Positions 11,498 to 22,612 of a DNA stretch of 64,000 bases are shown piece by piece. A model generated the notes under the pieces. It searched no databases. It worked only from the letters and a program-made list of their open reading frames with translations, and was not told where the DNA came from. The stretch covers positions 274,397 to 338,396 of the forward strand of contig JALIZF010001469.1 in the NCBI GenBank assembly GCA_029948255.1, given 5' to 3'. Each line of letters begins with the position of its first letter. Within the stretch, counting starts at the first letter, position 1. The DNA comes from Telmatactis stephensoni. Taxonomy: Eukaryota; Cnidaria; Anthozoa; Actiniaria; Isophelliidae. A program made the translations under genes and the position numbers.

Positions 11498-12210
11498 TGT
11501 TCGTACGTGTTGTTTTCATATCCTGAACAGTTTTAAAGCAGTATTAGGAGTGTAGGTGTTCTTATCCATCACGCATTGTCTGACATGAATTATTGAGCAC
11601 GTCTTAATACTTTGCATATCTCCAGTACGTTGTGGTTTAAGTTTTTCATTTTTTTTTTCAATTTTTTGGGGTATTGTTTTGCTTATTTAATCCACTTTCA
11701 TACAGTTGAAGCCTCTAAAACTAACCTACATGTATAACTTACTCACCATAAAACCTTAAACCTAACCTTAAGCCCCCAGAAAAAATTAAACCTGTGGAAA
11801 ATATCAAACCACAGCATATATGCGATTATATAACCTCGAGATCAACGATGTTTGCACGTTTTCTGCACGTTTATCTCACGTTTATTTCACGTTACCTCAC
11901 ACTTGTCTTACATTTATGTCATGTTTCTGCACGTTTATCTCGCGTTTTCATACGATTCTGGCTAGTCGTATTTTGTATTAATTTGTTTGAATTTCATGTT
12001 ATGTTATTCGCTAATCGCGATGTTTTCACAGAATTAATTATGTTGTTTGCATGGTATTGGCTCCTGTGGTAGATACGTGTTTTTTTCCTGTCCTTAACAG
12101 CTTTAAAAAAGTATTTTGAAGAGTAGGTGTTCTTATCGATCGCACATTACCTGCAATGAATTATTGAGCGTCTACGTACTTTAATTGCACATTTCTCATA
12201 TGTACGATTC
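11498..12210 (+). repeat. direct repeat pair flanking a dispersed-repeat segment
   Basis: A block with CTTAACAG/CTGAACAG, AGTAGGTGTTCTTATC and TGAATTATTGAGC occurs at about 11500-11630 and again at about 12075-12210. Between them, at 11670-11790, lies one copy of a dispersed family (see 57926-58010 and 59351-59460), followed by several GTTT(A/C)TCTCACG-like words near 11850-11950. The layout could be a larger mobile element with long direct repeats. No reverse transcriptase or integrase frame is visible between them, so an LTR element is not supported. Confidence 0.5.
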
Positions 12211-12269
12211 GATTCTATAACCTCTTATCATGTTTATCATGATTTTAAAATCCAACTAAAACAATTCAT

Positions 12270-12720
12270 ACTACAAGGGAGCTAGGGTCCCGGGGAAGGG
12301 CCGGGGGACGTCCATATATAATTTGGTCTGCTATGATCGTTGTAACCCTCATAGGTAATCACGGACAGACGCTGGAAATTTCACGTAAATCGGTACCTTT
12401 TAGAATTCTCAAAACCGCTACGATGCCAAAATGATGGAAACTTTGAAAAACACACGATGGATGAAATTGTCGAAATAAAAAGTAGCGATAATAATTATAA
12501 GAAATCTTGTTTCTTTATTTGTTTTATTGGTACCTATTAGGGGTAAAAAAATTGCTCGAGTCACGGCCATTTTGGTACCTTTTAGGTCTTTTAGGGGTAG
12601 AAATAAAGATTCCCGATGATCATTCCTTACCAAAATAAGTGGGAATTCTCCCCCCCCCCCCCCCCCCAAACTACCGAAGGGTCTCTGGGCCAGATAAAGC
12701 TCCCCCCCCCCCCCGAAAAT
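12270..12720. repeat. decayed repeat with GGGGTA-type units and poly(C) runs
   Basis: The segment contains words such as GGTACCTTTTAGG and TTTTAGGGGTAG and two poly(C) runs (about 12650-12667 and 12701-12714). These resemble the GGTATTTTTTAGGGGT units of the inverted repeat at 60841-61840, so it may be a distant relative of that family. The poly(C) runs are likely error-prone in assembly. Confidence 0.45.
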
Positions 12721-12865
12721 TGCATATATATAGAGAGGTACTTTCGTGTTCTTTGAAATTTATTCGTCAATCTTTTCCTGAAAAAAAAATGACTAAAATA
12801 AATTGAAAGAATTTTCGTTACCCATACTTTAAAATAGTAAAATAAGTGTCCACTTGAATGCGGTT

Positions 12866-13018
12866 TACATTTTTTTACATTTTCTTATATTTTTTTACAT
12901 TTTTTACATTTTTTTTTTACATTTTTTTTACATTTTTTTTACATTTTTTTCCATTTTTTTCCATTTTTTTTTCCATTTTTTTCCATTTTTTTCCATTTTT
13001 TCCATTTATTTTATTTTT
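12866..13018 (+). repeat. (CATTTTTT)n minisatellite
   Basis: Repeated CATTTTTT units with 7-11 base spacing, shifting from ACATTTTTT to CCATTTTTT along the array. Frames through it encode only Phe/Ile/His runs. Confidence 0.9.
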
Positions 13019-13074
13019 AATCTCCTTGAAATTTTCATCAGCTGAAGACAAGCTAAGTTTTCAATATTCTCTGG

Positions 13075-13420
13075 CTGGGAGCACATGGTGGTCAATTACT
13101 GGCTGCCATTTCAGACATGTACAGATGAGAGATTCATCAGCTGTTTGAAACCCAGCAATAAACTACCGAAGGGACTCTGGGACAGATTCAGGATTTGCGG
13201 TTTTAGTTTTTCATTATCATATCCCAAAGAGAGCTCTTCCTCAGCCGCGTCACTACTCCAATCCACTCCAAGACAGTAGGCGAGCTTAAAGATAACATGT
13301 AATCTGATCATCGCTGGCCAAGGAACACCCGGGCTTCATAGAGTCCAAGATTATTGACCGGCATAAGGAGGGCGCTTGGTCAAAAATGGTTGGGTATGAG
13401 CGGCGCCGTGGCCTAGACAA
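13075..13420. other. unexplained unique-looking segment with moderate GC
   Basis: This short segment is less AT-rich than its surroundings and carries short open frames on both strands (for example minus 13111-13290). A block of about 27 bases beginning at 13160 (AAACTACCGAAGGG, then CTCTGGG, then CAGAT) recurs at about 12668 with two changes. The frames match no family I recognise. It may be an exon remnant or a piece of an unknown repeat. Confidence 0.25.
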
Positions 13421-16121
13421 GAGACAAATTATTTTGTTAATTTATTTTTAACGCATTAATTTTACCCCCAAACCTAGGGGTGTTTGCGAGCCTAAAACCG
13501 GATTCTGTTGCATCGCACATCGATAATAGTTAAATATTTATTAGGAGTACCAACCTCGTAGCCCCTTATCAAGAGATGTACTGCAGTCAAATAGAATAAT
13601 TGATTAGGGTAGCTCACAGCACATATCTCACAGCCTATCTTTGTGTAGGAGGTACTTGAACAACGTTTAACTACAAAGAAGCAGGAATTTTACACTATTG
13701 ATATCAAACTTAAGGATTTAAGCATTTAAGCAGGATTTAAGATTCGAATTAGCGATAGGAATTCTAGCGGTGTAATAATATGTACATTTACACGTTATTC
13801 ATTAAGACTGTATATGGTATATTTGATCAGCTATGTGCTTGATGAAAAATAGAATTGGGGTTCTGAGCGTTACCAATCAAGAGGACGTTGAAGAAAGGAA
13901 AAAAGGAAAGGAAGAAAGAAAGAAACTGAGATCTGACAATGTGTTACGTTTACCACAGACGTGTCACCGAGACGAAAAAGGCGGTGTCATTCAAAGGAAC
14001 GAGAGGTTTTGAGCACAAAAAAATACCCATTTGCCTCCCACATGATATCACAGATCTTTCTCAACAGGTTAATTAGCACTTGAGGAAGATTATTATCTTG
14101 TCTTACTCGGTCGTGCTCTTAATAACTGACAATAGATATGATACACAGAACCGCTTAAATGATAGCACAAACGCGAGGGTAGATGATAGATAGATGATAG
14201 ATACTTTAATAAACAACTACATCGCAGGGCCAACCGCCTGAATTGCGTAATGGGCATTAAAAGATAATACAAATATACATAAACAAGATTGCATGGATAT
14301 AAAAGTATAATGGGAAAGGTGATGTATTACTGTGGGCGTGACGCATAGAGAGTTCTGGTAATGCGTTACTTTGTTATACCCAGGTTTGCGCAAAACATGG
14401 CTATAAATTATCAATTTTAATGTTATAATTGATTAAATTCAAGGCACGGTTGGAATGGAATTTAGAATGCCTTCACTGCAGGAAAGGGTAAGCTCCCGCA
14501 AAAAAAATTCTCCCCCTGGCCGTAAATGAATGATACAACTTCTCTCAAACCTCTCAGTTAAAAACTTGATTTTCAAGAAAAAAAAGTTCATGTGACGCAT
14601 GCGCATGCAAGTTTTTCTAGACTCTGTTTTACCGAAGCGGAGTGGTTTCCTTGACAACGCCTTATTTGGAGTCAGAATAATTTTTAAATCGTGCCAAAAA
14701 CACCCCAGCAAATTGCGCATGAAAGGGTTAACAGAAAGCTCAATAATTAATTCCTTGTTTTTTTAAAGTTGGAATAACATATTTAAGGTCTTTTCTGCTT
14801 TACTGCACATGCAAGACCCCCAGCTCAATTTTTCGGTATCAAGCCACCAAAGACATGCACATAAAAAACCTTTCATGATCCGCTCTTGGTAATTCCAAAA
14901 TGAAAAAACCGTTGCTAGTAAAAAAGGTTTTATAACATTTTTTAATCGCAAGCGGTTACTTTTTTTCTATGTTTACACCACGACTAAATTTTGGCCGTTT
15001 TACAGCTAACGATTTATACCATTGAAATCCTCAAATTATTTCGTTGATAGGGCCACCCGCTGATACGGCCACCCGTTAATACGGCCAGTAATTTTAGGCC
15101 CGTATGTGGCCATGACAATTCAAATTTTTGGACAAGTGTGCATCACAGTATACATCGTAAACATGTGATCACCACTAAAGTGATAGTGATATTTGCTGGT
15201 ACACGAGGACAAAAAGAAAAATTATACGAATTTTGGCAACTTTTACGAATTTGCTGAAAAAAAAAAAAAAAAAATTCCATGGAAACGGCGTGCGGATAAA
15301 TTCCACCTTGGCACTATATCAGAAAACTTTTCCATTGGTGACCACTATTAGTGTGCCAAGTTTCACGCTTGGATTAAAAAAAACCCCGCACAATGCGCCA
15401 AAACTTTCAAGCTATGCCCGTCCGTACTCCTGGTTGTCCAGAAACTCATAAGAACTTTATAAACTAACTTTCCTGTTTATAATTAATAATTCCGAGTTTG
15501 ATTATAAGTGAAATGTAACAAATTAAAACTACTGTCATTCATACATATTCCCCGCTGACCTTAGTAGACAGATTTTGTCTAATTCATGTCTTAGGTCACT
15601 GCTCATTTCGTGAATACATTCATCTATTTTCGCGCCAAATGATAAACATACCCTTTCAACTCCTATCATTATATATTAATATTCATTAATCTATTTGCTT
15701 AGAAGTTTTAATCATTGATCAATTGAAAACTAACAAGAATATTTCACGAATAAAAGACCACTTCATGAAAGCCGGGGGCGAAAGAAAATTCAGTGAAAAT
15801 CCATCGTGCTTGAAGTCAAATAAAAATATTATATAAACAAACTTGTTAAAATGGCTTGATTTAATTAAGAATATAGATTACTGCAACATTAATGAAAGTG
15901 TAGTACTACATGTCCGTTTCCACATTTTAATTGAACGGAGGTTTAGTGCATGCACTCATATACAAATGAGTCTCGGTATTTGTCCACTGATTTGTTACTA
16001 TTGAATTTCGAAATAACTTCCTTGTCGATTAAATCACTCAAGCCTAAAAGTGTAACTATGAATTACAATTACAAATTAAATAAGCTGTTTTGACAAAGAA
16101 AACTAGTCTGGTAATAAAACG
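13421..16121. other. gene-free stretch with small repeats
   Basis: No supportable gene. Minor items: GAAA-rich run near 13897-13925; GATAGAT repeats near 14181-14202, like a retroposon tail read in reverse; a short tandem motif CGGCCACCCG(C/T)TGATA near 15050-15090; an A run near 15256-15274. The distal part is the presumed 3' flank of the minus-strand TPR gene. I found no clear minus-strand AATAAA close to its stop. Confidence 0.4.
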
Positions 16122-17411
16122 TTATAGAAAACTCATTAAGTGTTCTCCATTGTGGTTCTGAGTCTTGTAGCCATAGGCCTTGTCATGGTGTAAACGGCAC
16201 AACTCTTTGGAATAAGTGCATAAAAACTCGCTGTATTTCTCGTGGACATGAGCCTTGGAGGAATCATGCAACTTGCCAATATCTTGGAAGACCTTCATGA
16301 AGAATTCATCGATATCAAACAAGTATTGGTCGTCTTTTGCCTCATCGTATTTTAACTGGAGCAGATCTATCAGATCCAAGGCTGGGAATACTAGCTTTTT
16401 AGATCTCTGCAACCAAGAGTAGTAGAAGCAATTTTTGGCTTCATTGAAATACTTGTCTTTGTCTTCCTTTGCACCAAACTTAAACTTGTCAGCTAAGATG
16501 AGGCCTTTGAGATGAAGGGCTTTGGTGGGGTTTGGTCGCGCTCGAAGAAGAGTGTCAACAATGCGCTCGGCTTTTCCAAGAATTTCTGGATCATGTTTCG
16601 CTGACTCGAGATAGAACTGGGCAACTTTTCTCATAACAGATTCGTTAGATGACGCCATTTCTTCTGCTTGAAGAACATTTCCTTTCGCATCTATTCTTGT
16701 ATCGCACTCATTACGACTGAAAAATATAGCGCTCTCGACGAGCAGCAGTGCTTTGAGGGAAATGGAATCAACTTTTTTGATCGATTCCAAAATTTCGCAC
16801 CAGTTTTTCTCAATTTCGTTCACCTCTGGGCTATCTTCGGAAGAAGGTGCTTTATTGTGAGCTTTGTAAAGGTTTTTCGTTATGTTGGCCTTGGTAAATT
16901 TATAGACGATGTTGTCTGGCTTGTTAGTCAATGCAACTGTAATACATCGATGAGCCTCTTGAAAGTCTACCTCATTGTAGCCACATTTGGATATGGAAAA
17001 AGCCTTCTCAGCCATTACATCTGGGATGTCCTCCATTGTCCTCCCATTGAGAATCCTCCATGCTTCTTCAATTAAGTCCAAATATGAACTCTTGCACTCC
17101 GAGAAAACCAGCGTCTGCTCCAACCGAATTAAATAGGACACGTTTACCAAGGCTACGAGTTTTTGGTCTTCTGTTCTACTAAAGCACAAAGCCTTAGTAA
17201 AACATTCCCTCGCTTCCGTGTAGTGGGCCTGCAACGTCTTGTAATAACCCATCAAGTTGTATGTCTCCACTTGTGTGCCATCAATGGTGTCCTGAATGTG
17301 TTCCTGGAGATCTTCGATGTTGATATCCAACTCACAACCAAAGCGTTCCTGCTTTAATTCCTTCCAAATAAAATGGCACTGTAGACCTTTGAAGTCCTCT
17401 AGATACGACAT
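16122..17411 (-). CDS. IFIT-like tetratricopeptide-repeat protein
   Basis: A 429-residue all-helical protein resembling vertebrate IFITs (interferon-induced proteins with tetratricopeptide repeats; vertebrate members are about 460-490 residues). In vertebrates these are cytosolic proteins that bind non-self RNA 5' ends and block its translation. The strongest likeness is at the N-terminus: LQCHFIWKELKQE (10-22), then NLMGYYKTLQAHYTEARECFTKAL (52-75), the pattern of the family's first helices and first TPR. Further TPR-like pairs lie at about 150-180, 258-310 and 318-345. No signal peptide or membrane segment is visible. It is one uninterrupted exon. The frame stays open 54 codons upstream of the ATG, to a TAA at 17574-17576, with no further ATG, and a possible acceptor (TCTTTGCTTTTAAG) lies about 17477-17490. 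A short upstream coding exon is therefore possible. IFIT assignment is by remembered family pattern; RNA binding and immune role here are inference. Confidence 0.85.
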   Translation of the reverse strand: MSYLEDFKGLQCHFIWKELKQERFGCELDINIEDLQEHIQDTIDGTQVETYNLMGYYKTLQAHYTEARECFTKALCFSRTEDQKLVALVNVSYLIRLEQTLVFSECKSSYLDLIEEAWRILNGRTMEDIPDVMAEKAFSISKCGYNEVDFQEAHRCITVALTNKPDNIVYKFTKANITKNLYKAHNKAPSSEDSPEVNEIEKNWCEILESIKKVDSISLKALLLVESAIFFSRNECDTRIDAKGNVLQAEEMASSNESVMRKVAQFYLESAKHDPEILGKAERIVDTLLRARPNPTKALHLKGLILADKFKFGAKEDKDKYFNEAKNCFYYSWLQRSKKLVFPALDLIDLLQLKYDEAKDDQYLFDIDEFFMKVFQDIGKLHDSSKAHVHEKYSEFLCTYSKELCRLHHDKAYGYKTQNHNGEHLMSFL

Positions 17412-19216
17412 GCTTTGATGAGCAATGGGTAACCTTATCTCTTCCTCAACAAATGCTAATACATGCCAGTGCTTGTCCTTAAAAGCAAAGATAGACGAAC
17501 AAGTTCTTGAAGAATTAGCGGTGAATAAATGATCTTCGCTCAGTTTTGGTTTAATGTTTAGAAATTTATGAATTTACTAAACCAAAGCTAAGTCTTTCTG
17601 AGAAGTTCATCGAATTTCGGAGAAAGCGTTCGACAAGCTCTTAAAATTTCGGAGAAATTATTAAAATATCCTGTTGAATATTTATTAACGTTCAGACTGA
17701 AAAGTTGTTTAGAGTAGAAGTAATAATATGTGCTTTAATAATAATTTTTGTGAACAATATACAAATGACTGACAGTACGTTGTATACAGAAATACGGCAA
17801 CCTGAACTAAAAACTATTTACTATTAGCTATTAATGTGGTTACAATTATTTGCGGCCTGATGGCTCTAGGAACTAGCCGTTTCTAATAAAAAGGCTGCGA
17901 ACCTTATTAATGCAATGAAAAAGCTTGTCCCGAAAAATTCACCTAAACTGAATTAACAGCCCGGTCTTCCCTGGGAAAATATAATAAATTCGTTCGTAAG
18001 TTTCAGAAGTTTGATGAATATCAGTTCTGGCAAGAAGATATGACATGGGGTCAATAATTGGCATGGAGTGTCAAAACAAATGCCCTTCAAAGAAATGAAA
18101 TTCCAGAGACAGAAACAAAATTCGCCGTCGATTGAAGTCATTAGATGGGCTGAAAACGTTTGACCTCTACTGAATAAATATAATTAGCATAACAGCAGTT
18201 TGCATATCTAGATGTATAGAGTTGGATAGATTACCTCTGCGATGTACGGAGTCATTACGACAAAACAATATGCACAATAAAGCTTTCCAGTAATTATAAT
18301 AATCGTCATCAGCATATAATGTATTCATATATGGCGCTCCAAGACTATAGACAAGATTATGATCACAAGTCGCAGGCAAAACACGGATTTAGCATGATAA
18401 TTTCGAATATCAACGAAGTAATCTTCGTTGAATTGAATCGAGATAAAACGTAGTTGCTGACCACCCATCCCAACCATGCCAAGTGGCGTATTTTGATGAC
18501 GTCAGAAATCATCCTTCGTCATGCCAAATAAAAGCCCTCTATGGGGACATGTACGGTTACTGGAAGTCAAAACATATATTAATATCCACAATCATCACCA
18601 TGTCCACCATCATAGATTTTTAGAGTTATGACTTTGTTTGTATTAATATATGATCAGTCTCAGTACATATGGATAACTGGACAAGTCACAACCTGTCATC
18701 TAATGTATCAGTCAATTCCAAGACCACCCATGTCTCCCGGGCGAACCCCTGGGCATTTGACTTTTTGAAAAAGCAAAAGTAAACAACAGGTTTAGAGTGT
18801 ACTACTAGCATGTGTACTATTTCTTATGTGTACCATATTTTCACCGATTAAATAAAATTACTCTGCTGATGTATAGACAGCAATAACTATACTGTTGTAT
18901 ATACTGTATAAAACTTAACTTGCCCAAAATGGTAAGCATAAATGATGATTCTTTGTAGCAAAAGCACAGTACTGTTGGAAACTCAAACTCACTTTCATAA
19001 ATAACAAGCTTTTATTCACACACAAGAATTGTTTATTCACTGCAGTTTGCCATAGCATGGTATTATTTTTACATTATGAATGTCAGTGAAACCCAATGAA
19101 ACCTAATAACATGAAAGAGCACATCAAAATATACAAGATTATGGAGTTCCACTGTATTCTGTGGAATATGGACTGTATGACAGCTATTCAAATATGTGAA
19201 AAAAATTATGAATAGA
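17412..19216. other. 5' flank of the TPR gene and gene-free stretch
   Basis: The first 165 bases are an open extension of the TPR frame (5' UTR or an upstream coding part). Beyond that no gene is supported. A short perfect hairpin (CAACGAAG..CTTCGTTG) is near 18413-18430, and a palindromic TGACGTCA is at 18497-18504. A classic interferon-response element was not recognised. Confidence 0.4.
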
Positions 19217-19255
19217 TGTATGGTTTGGAGGGACAGTGTCCCTCCAAACCATACA
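19217..19255. repeat. perfect 39-bp hairpin (19-bp arms, 1-bp loop)
   Basis: TGTATGGTTTGGAGGGACA is followed by G and then its exact reverse complement. A related sequence with the same ends (TGTATGGT ... AACCATACA) forms the centre of the larger foldback at 47297-47706, so this is probably the core of a second, more decayed copy of that family. Confidence 0.8.
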
Positions 19256-19857
19256 TTCCCTTGTAATCTTATGAATCTTTGAAAGGCAACTGCACTTCAA
19301 CAACAAACAATCCATAAATCTCCTTATTAAAACTGCACTAAATTAATATCATATTCTCTGACCATGAAGTAGTTGGACGATCGTTTTATATTCTGGCAAT
19401 GGTTCAGACCCGACTCTGAACAGTTTTACTTATCGAAAATCTTTCTGGAAATAATAATTTAGGGTAATTCCAGGAAATATCGATTCTCAAAATATGCAAA
19501 AAATTCAGAATTCAAACGCCTCTTCTATTGTTCTGTCAACCAATCAGAGTGCTCCAGATAATCAATTGTTGGCCAGAGCCTTTCGTTTCTCGGTCGCTGA
19601 CCAAGAGGAATGTAGGCCCTGGGTACGAGAATCAATAATAAGGCCACGCTTGCTCAGTCGTACGTAACACAGGAATCCCATTGTTACCATAGTAAGCTGC
19701 TCGCTTCGCTCGCAGCAATAAAGATGCGCTTGAATCTTTCGGAACAGGTAACGAAAGATTATTTCTTCTCGTTGTTCTTAGTTCGTGTTTCTGCTTGTGT
19801 AACATTGGTAACACTTATAACAAAATGCTGGTTATCGGTAATAATATGTCCAAGATA
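19256..19857. other. gene-free stretch, nothing recognised
   Basis: No supportable gene or repeat; short open frames only. Confidence 0.35.
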
Positions 19858-19861
19858 TTAA

Positions 19862-20704
19862 GGTAGTTCCGGACACTTGCTACTGCGCATCTCCCGCGCG
19901 CATTCGAGCGCGCGCACTTTTATTAGAGAGCATTGGTATTACCGTGGGGAGTCTGGACACTAGTAAGCGAACGATTGAAAGTGAAGAAACTCTAAATTTA
20001 GTGGAGAAAAATAGCATTTTGTCATCAAAACACCGGAAAAATTTTAACTATGAAATCTTGTGTACTGTATAATGTAGGTATTCAGCCTCGAATTTTTAAA
20101 TTTGATTAATATTATTTATCGAAAAAGCCGGTGAAAAAATTGCTAAAATGGTGACATTTGGAGTTCGTTTTCAGCGTATTTTTCTCTTTTCTGCTTCTCT
20201 AACTCTTGAAATAATACGGTGACCCCCTGTTTTATTCTTTTCATTTGAAGCTAGATATCGTATTCTTTCGATTTAGTGCGGAAAAAAAAATTCATAGTTA
20301 AAATTGTAATGAATTTTCAACATTTTTACAACTACACACGCATATAACTCCTCCGAATTGCAAGCAATTTCGCTTCTAGAATTTAATTTTCACGTCACTT
20401 TCAAAAGATTGGATGGATTTTTTATCAAGGTATGTCTCCTAGATTCAACAACTACCGTTTAATGCAGTTTTCTGTTTTTCTTTGTTAAATCCAATCGAGT
20501 AATTCGAATTTATTGACGGAATCAGATTTTCGGCAAAAACGCGCGGAAAACTGAAAAATCCCTCCTTTTTGACGCCTTATATCTCCATAACTAATACGGG
20601 GACCCCCTTCTTTTTTTTCATTATTTGAATACCCTAACAATAAACTTCAAATGACAGAATTTAAAAAAAAATTCATTGAAGATTTGGGTACTACCGGTAC
20701 TACC
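19862..20704. mobile_element. 843-bp non-autonomous DNA transposon with TTAA target duplication
   Basis: The element is flanked on both sides by TTAA (19858-19861 and 20705-20708). Its ends are inverted: GGTAGTTCCGG at the left and CCGGTACTACC at the right (one mismatch). The inside has two similar blocks (ACGGTGACCCCCTGTTTTATTC near 20217 and ACGGGGACCCCCTTCTT near 20595) but no open frame of useful length, so it encodes no transposase. A TTAA duplication is the hallmark of piggyBac and Kolobok transposons. The GG-starting ends do not fit the usual CCC start of piggyBac, so Kolobok-like is somewhat more likely. Confidence 0.8.
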
Positions 20705-20708
20705 TTAA

Positions 20709-22190
20709 GTAATTACTTATGTCCTAATGATTTTTTTTGTCGTAAATGAACGAATAATGCAAATAACTTCCCTATTTCTAAATTCTTGCCAATGCTTGGC
20801 TTTGAAGAAAAGGCTGTAAATCAGATATAAATGTTGAAGAAACACTTCGTTTAGATGAATGCGCCAAAGATTATAGCCTTTTAAAGAAACCGGAAGTAAA
20901 ATGTCCCTCGTATGCGCGATAACAAAAATAAGTCCTTTTTGTCAGGTGTGAGTCGCTCTACCGGAAGTCAAATAGTTCCCGCCAAAAACGCGCGCGATTG
21001 CGCCTATCGTCAAAGCAAGACCGCAAGCAAAGCAAGACCAAAACAAAACCGTTGCATAGCAACGTTACATGTCAGTACACCCTAAAAGCCTCCATTAACT
21101 ATTCTCTTCATGAAAAGCTTCATGAGTAAATAACTTAGCAACGGTAACGCACAGGCGTTGCCTCCCTTTTTTTCCCTCAGATTCGTGGTAGTGGCTGTAT
21201 AGTCTATTGATATATAGTTCATGCTAAATTGCCAAGAATGACCAAAAATCGATAAAAGCAAATGCTTTTATTCATCCATGCAACTGAAATATGATCGTCA
21301 AAAATGGTCAAAATTTGACAAAAAGTAAAGGCTCAAAATCATTGCAAAATGGCCGAAAATGCCCAAAACTCAACAACAACAACAGCAACAATAACCACAA
21401 CATCAAAAATAAACAACGAAAAACAAACAAACAAACATGGCTATAGCCCATGAAAAAATGGTCCGGAATAGTTCAAAATCGACAAAAAGCAAGGGTTATA
21501 CCTATGTAAAATGTTATAAAACGGCCCAAAAACGTCAAAATTTAAGGCTATTGCTCCCAAAAAATTCTAAAAATGACTCCAGGGTTCGGCTGTAAAATAC
21601 AACCTGAAAGGAATTTTTGCCTCGATTTTTTCTCGTTTATTTGAAAACCGCCGCGATTGACTTAATCATAACATATGAAACTATCAAAGCTAGGGGAAAC
21701 ATATTACTGTTTATAAACACATTATCTCCGTGAAAGAAATAGAGCATCACTTATTGAATTATGTCCAAAAAAGGTTAATTCAAAGAGATGGCGAAATAAA
21801 CATACGCCCAGAAAAACTCCCGCCTTTTCTATTAGCGCAAGCGTCTGCAATGCCGTGAACGGCGGGGAAAAATTACAAAAAGAAGGACACCTTACGATGA
21901 ATTTGATTATATAACAACGAATAGTAACCGAAAATTGGCAGAAAACTTCACTTTTTGCTGCACCTTGCCAACTTCAAGGAAACGTTGTTGTCATTTAGCT
22001 GTAAAATACAATTTTTGAACTGTTCTTTGAAGCATTTTTATCAAGAATTTTGGGTGTTCGTCGAAAAGGTACGTGTCATTGAAGATTTTCCTTCAAAACT
22101 ACAATACTGATCAATATTTATTATCAAGAAGCGATGAAATCCTCACTGAAATCTAAGCAGAAAAATCAAAGTCGCGACCTTTGTTAAACG
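20709..22190. other. gene-free stretch with imperfect AAAAT-rich repeats
   Basis: No supportable gene. Imperfectly repeated words (GACAAAAAG, AAAATGG, AAAACGGCC) occur in two blocks at about 21240-21370 and 21450-21560. An RFX-type palindrome GTTGCATAGCAAC is at 21051-21063. Confidence 0.35.
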
Positions 22191-22194
22191 AAGC

Positions 22195-22610
22195 AAAGGT
22201 GGCCGAGCGGTGAGAGCGCCGGTCTTCACCTCTGTGGTCCAGAGTTCGATTCTCGGACGGCGCATCACATGTGGCTTGAGTTTTTGTTGTTCGTTCTCGC
22301 CCTTGCTTCGAGGCTTTTTTCTCCGGGTACTCTGTTTTTTACTCCCTCAGTAAAAACGAACTAGTTTCGATCTAAGCTGCGCTCCGTGATCAGACATGGA
22401 TTGTATGGTGGCTGCTACATGTGTGTGTATGTAAATTTGTATGTACATGTAATTGTGTAAAATGTGCAACTGTCTCGTAATATAAAAGCGCTCTTGTATA
22501 CCTTCGACTCGATCACGTTGAGTTCAGTGCGCCCTTCATAATTCAGCACTTGGCTGCAAGGAGGGTGATGAGCTACCCCAAATAAATTTATTTAATTTAC
22601 AGCGTTTCAT
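22195..22610 (+). mobile_element. tRNA-derived SINE
   Basis: The head has an RNA polymerase III A box (TGGCCGAGCGG, 22200-22210) and B box (GAGTTCGATTC, 22242-22252), like a Ser/Leu-type tRNA, but the rest does not fold into a full cloverleaf. After the head come about 350 bases of non-tRNA body, including CTCCGGGTACTC (about 22321-22332), which I recall from cnidarian SINEs. The tail near 22582-22600 is AATAAATTTATTTAATTT. Exact ends and the target duplication are not certain. Confidence 0.75.
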
Positions 22611-22612
22611 TG

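Noticed and set aside
11498..12210. LTR retrotransposon
   Set aside because: A direct repeat pair is present, but there is no gag/pol coding remnant and no TG..CA borders or primer-binding site were recognised.
21051..21063. RFX X-box GTTGCATAGCAAC
   Set aside because: The spacing is short of the full consensus and it is not next to a gene.
22195..22267. Functional tRNA gene (Ser/Leu type)
   Set aside because: A and B boxes are present, but the anticodon and acceptor stems do not form a proper cloverleaf and a long SINE-like body follows. Treated as a SINE head.
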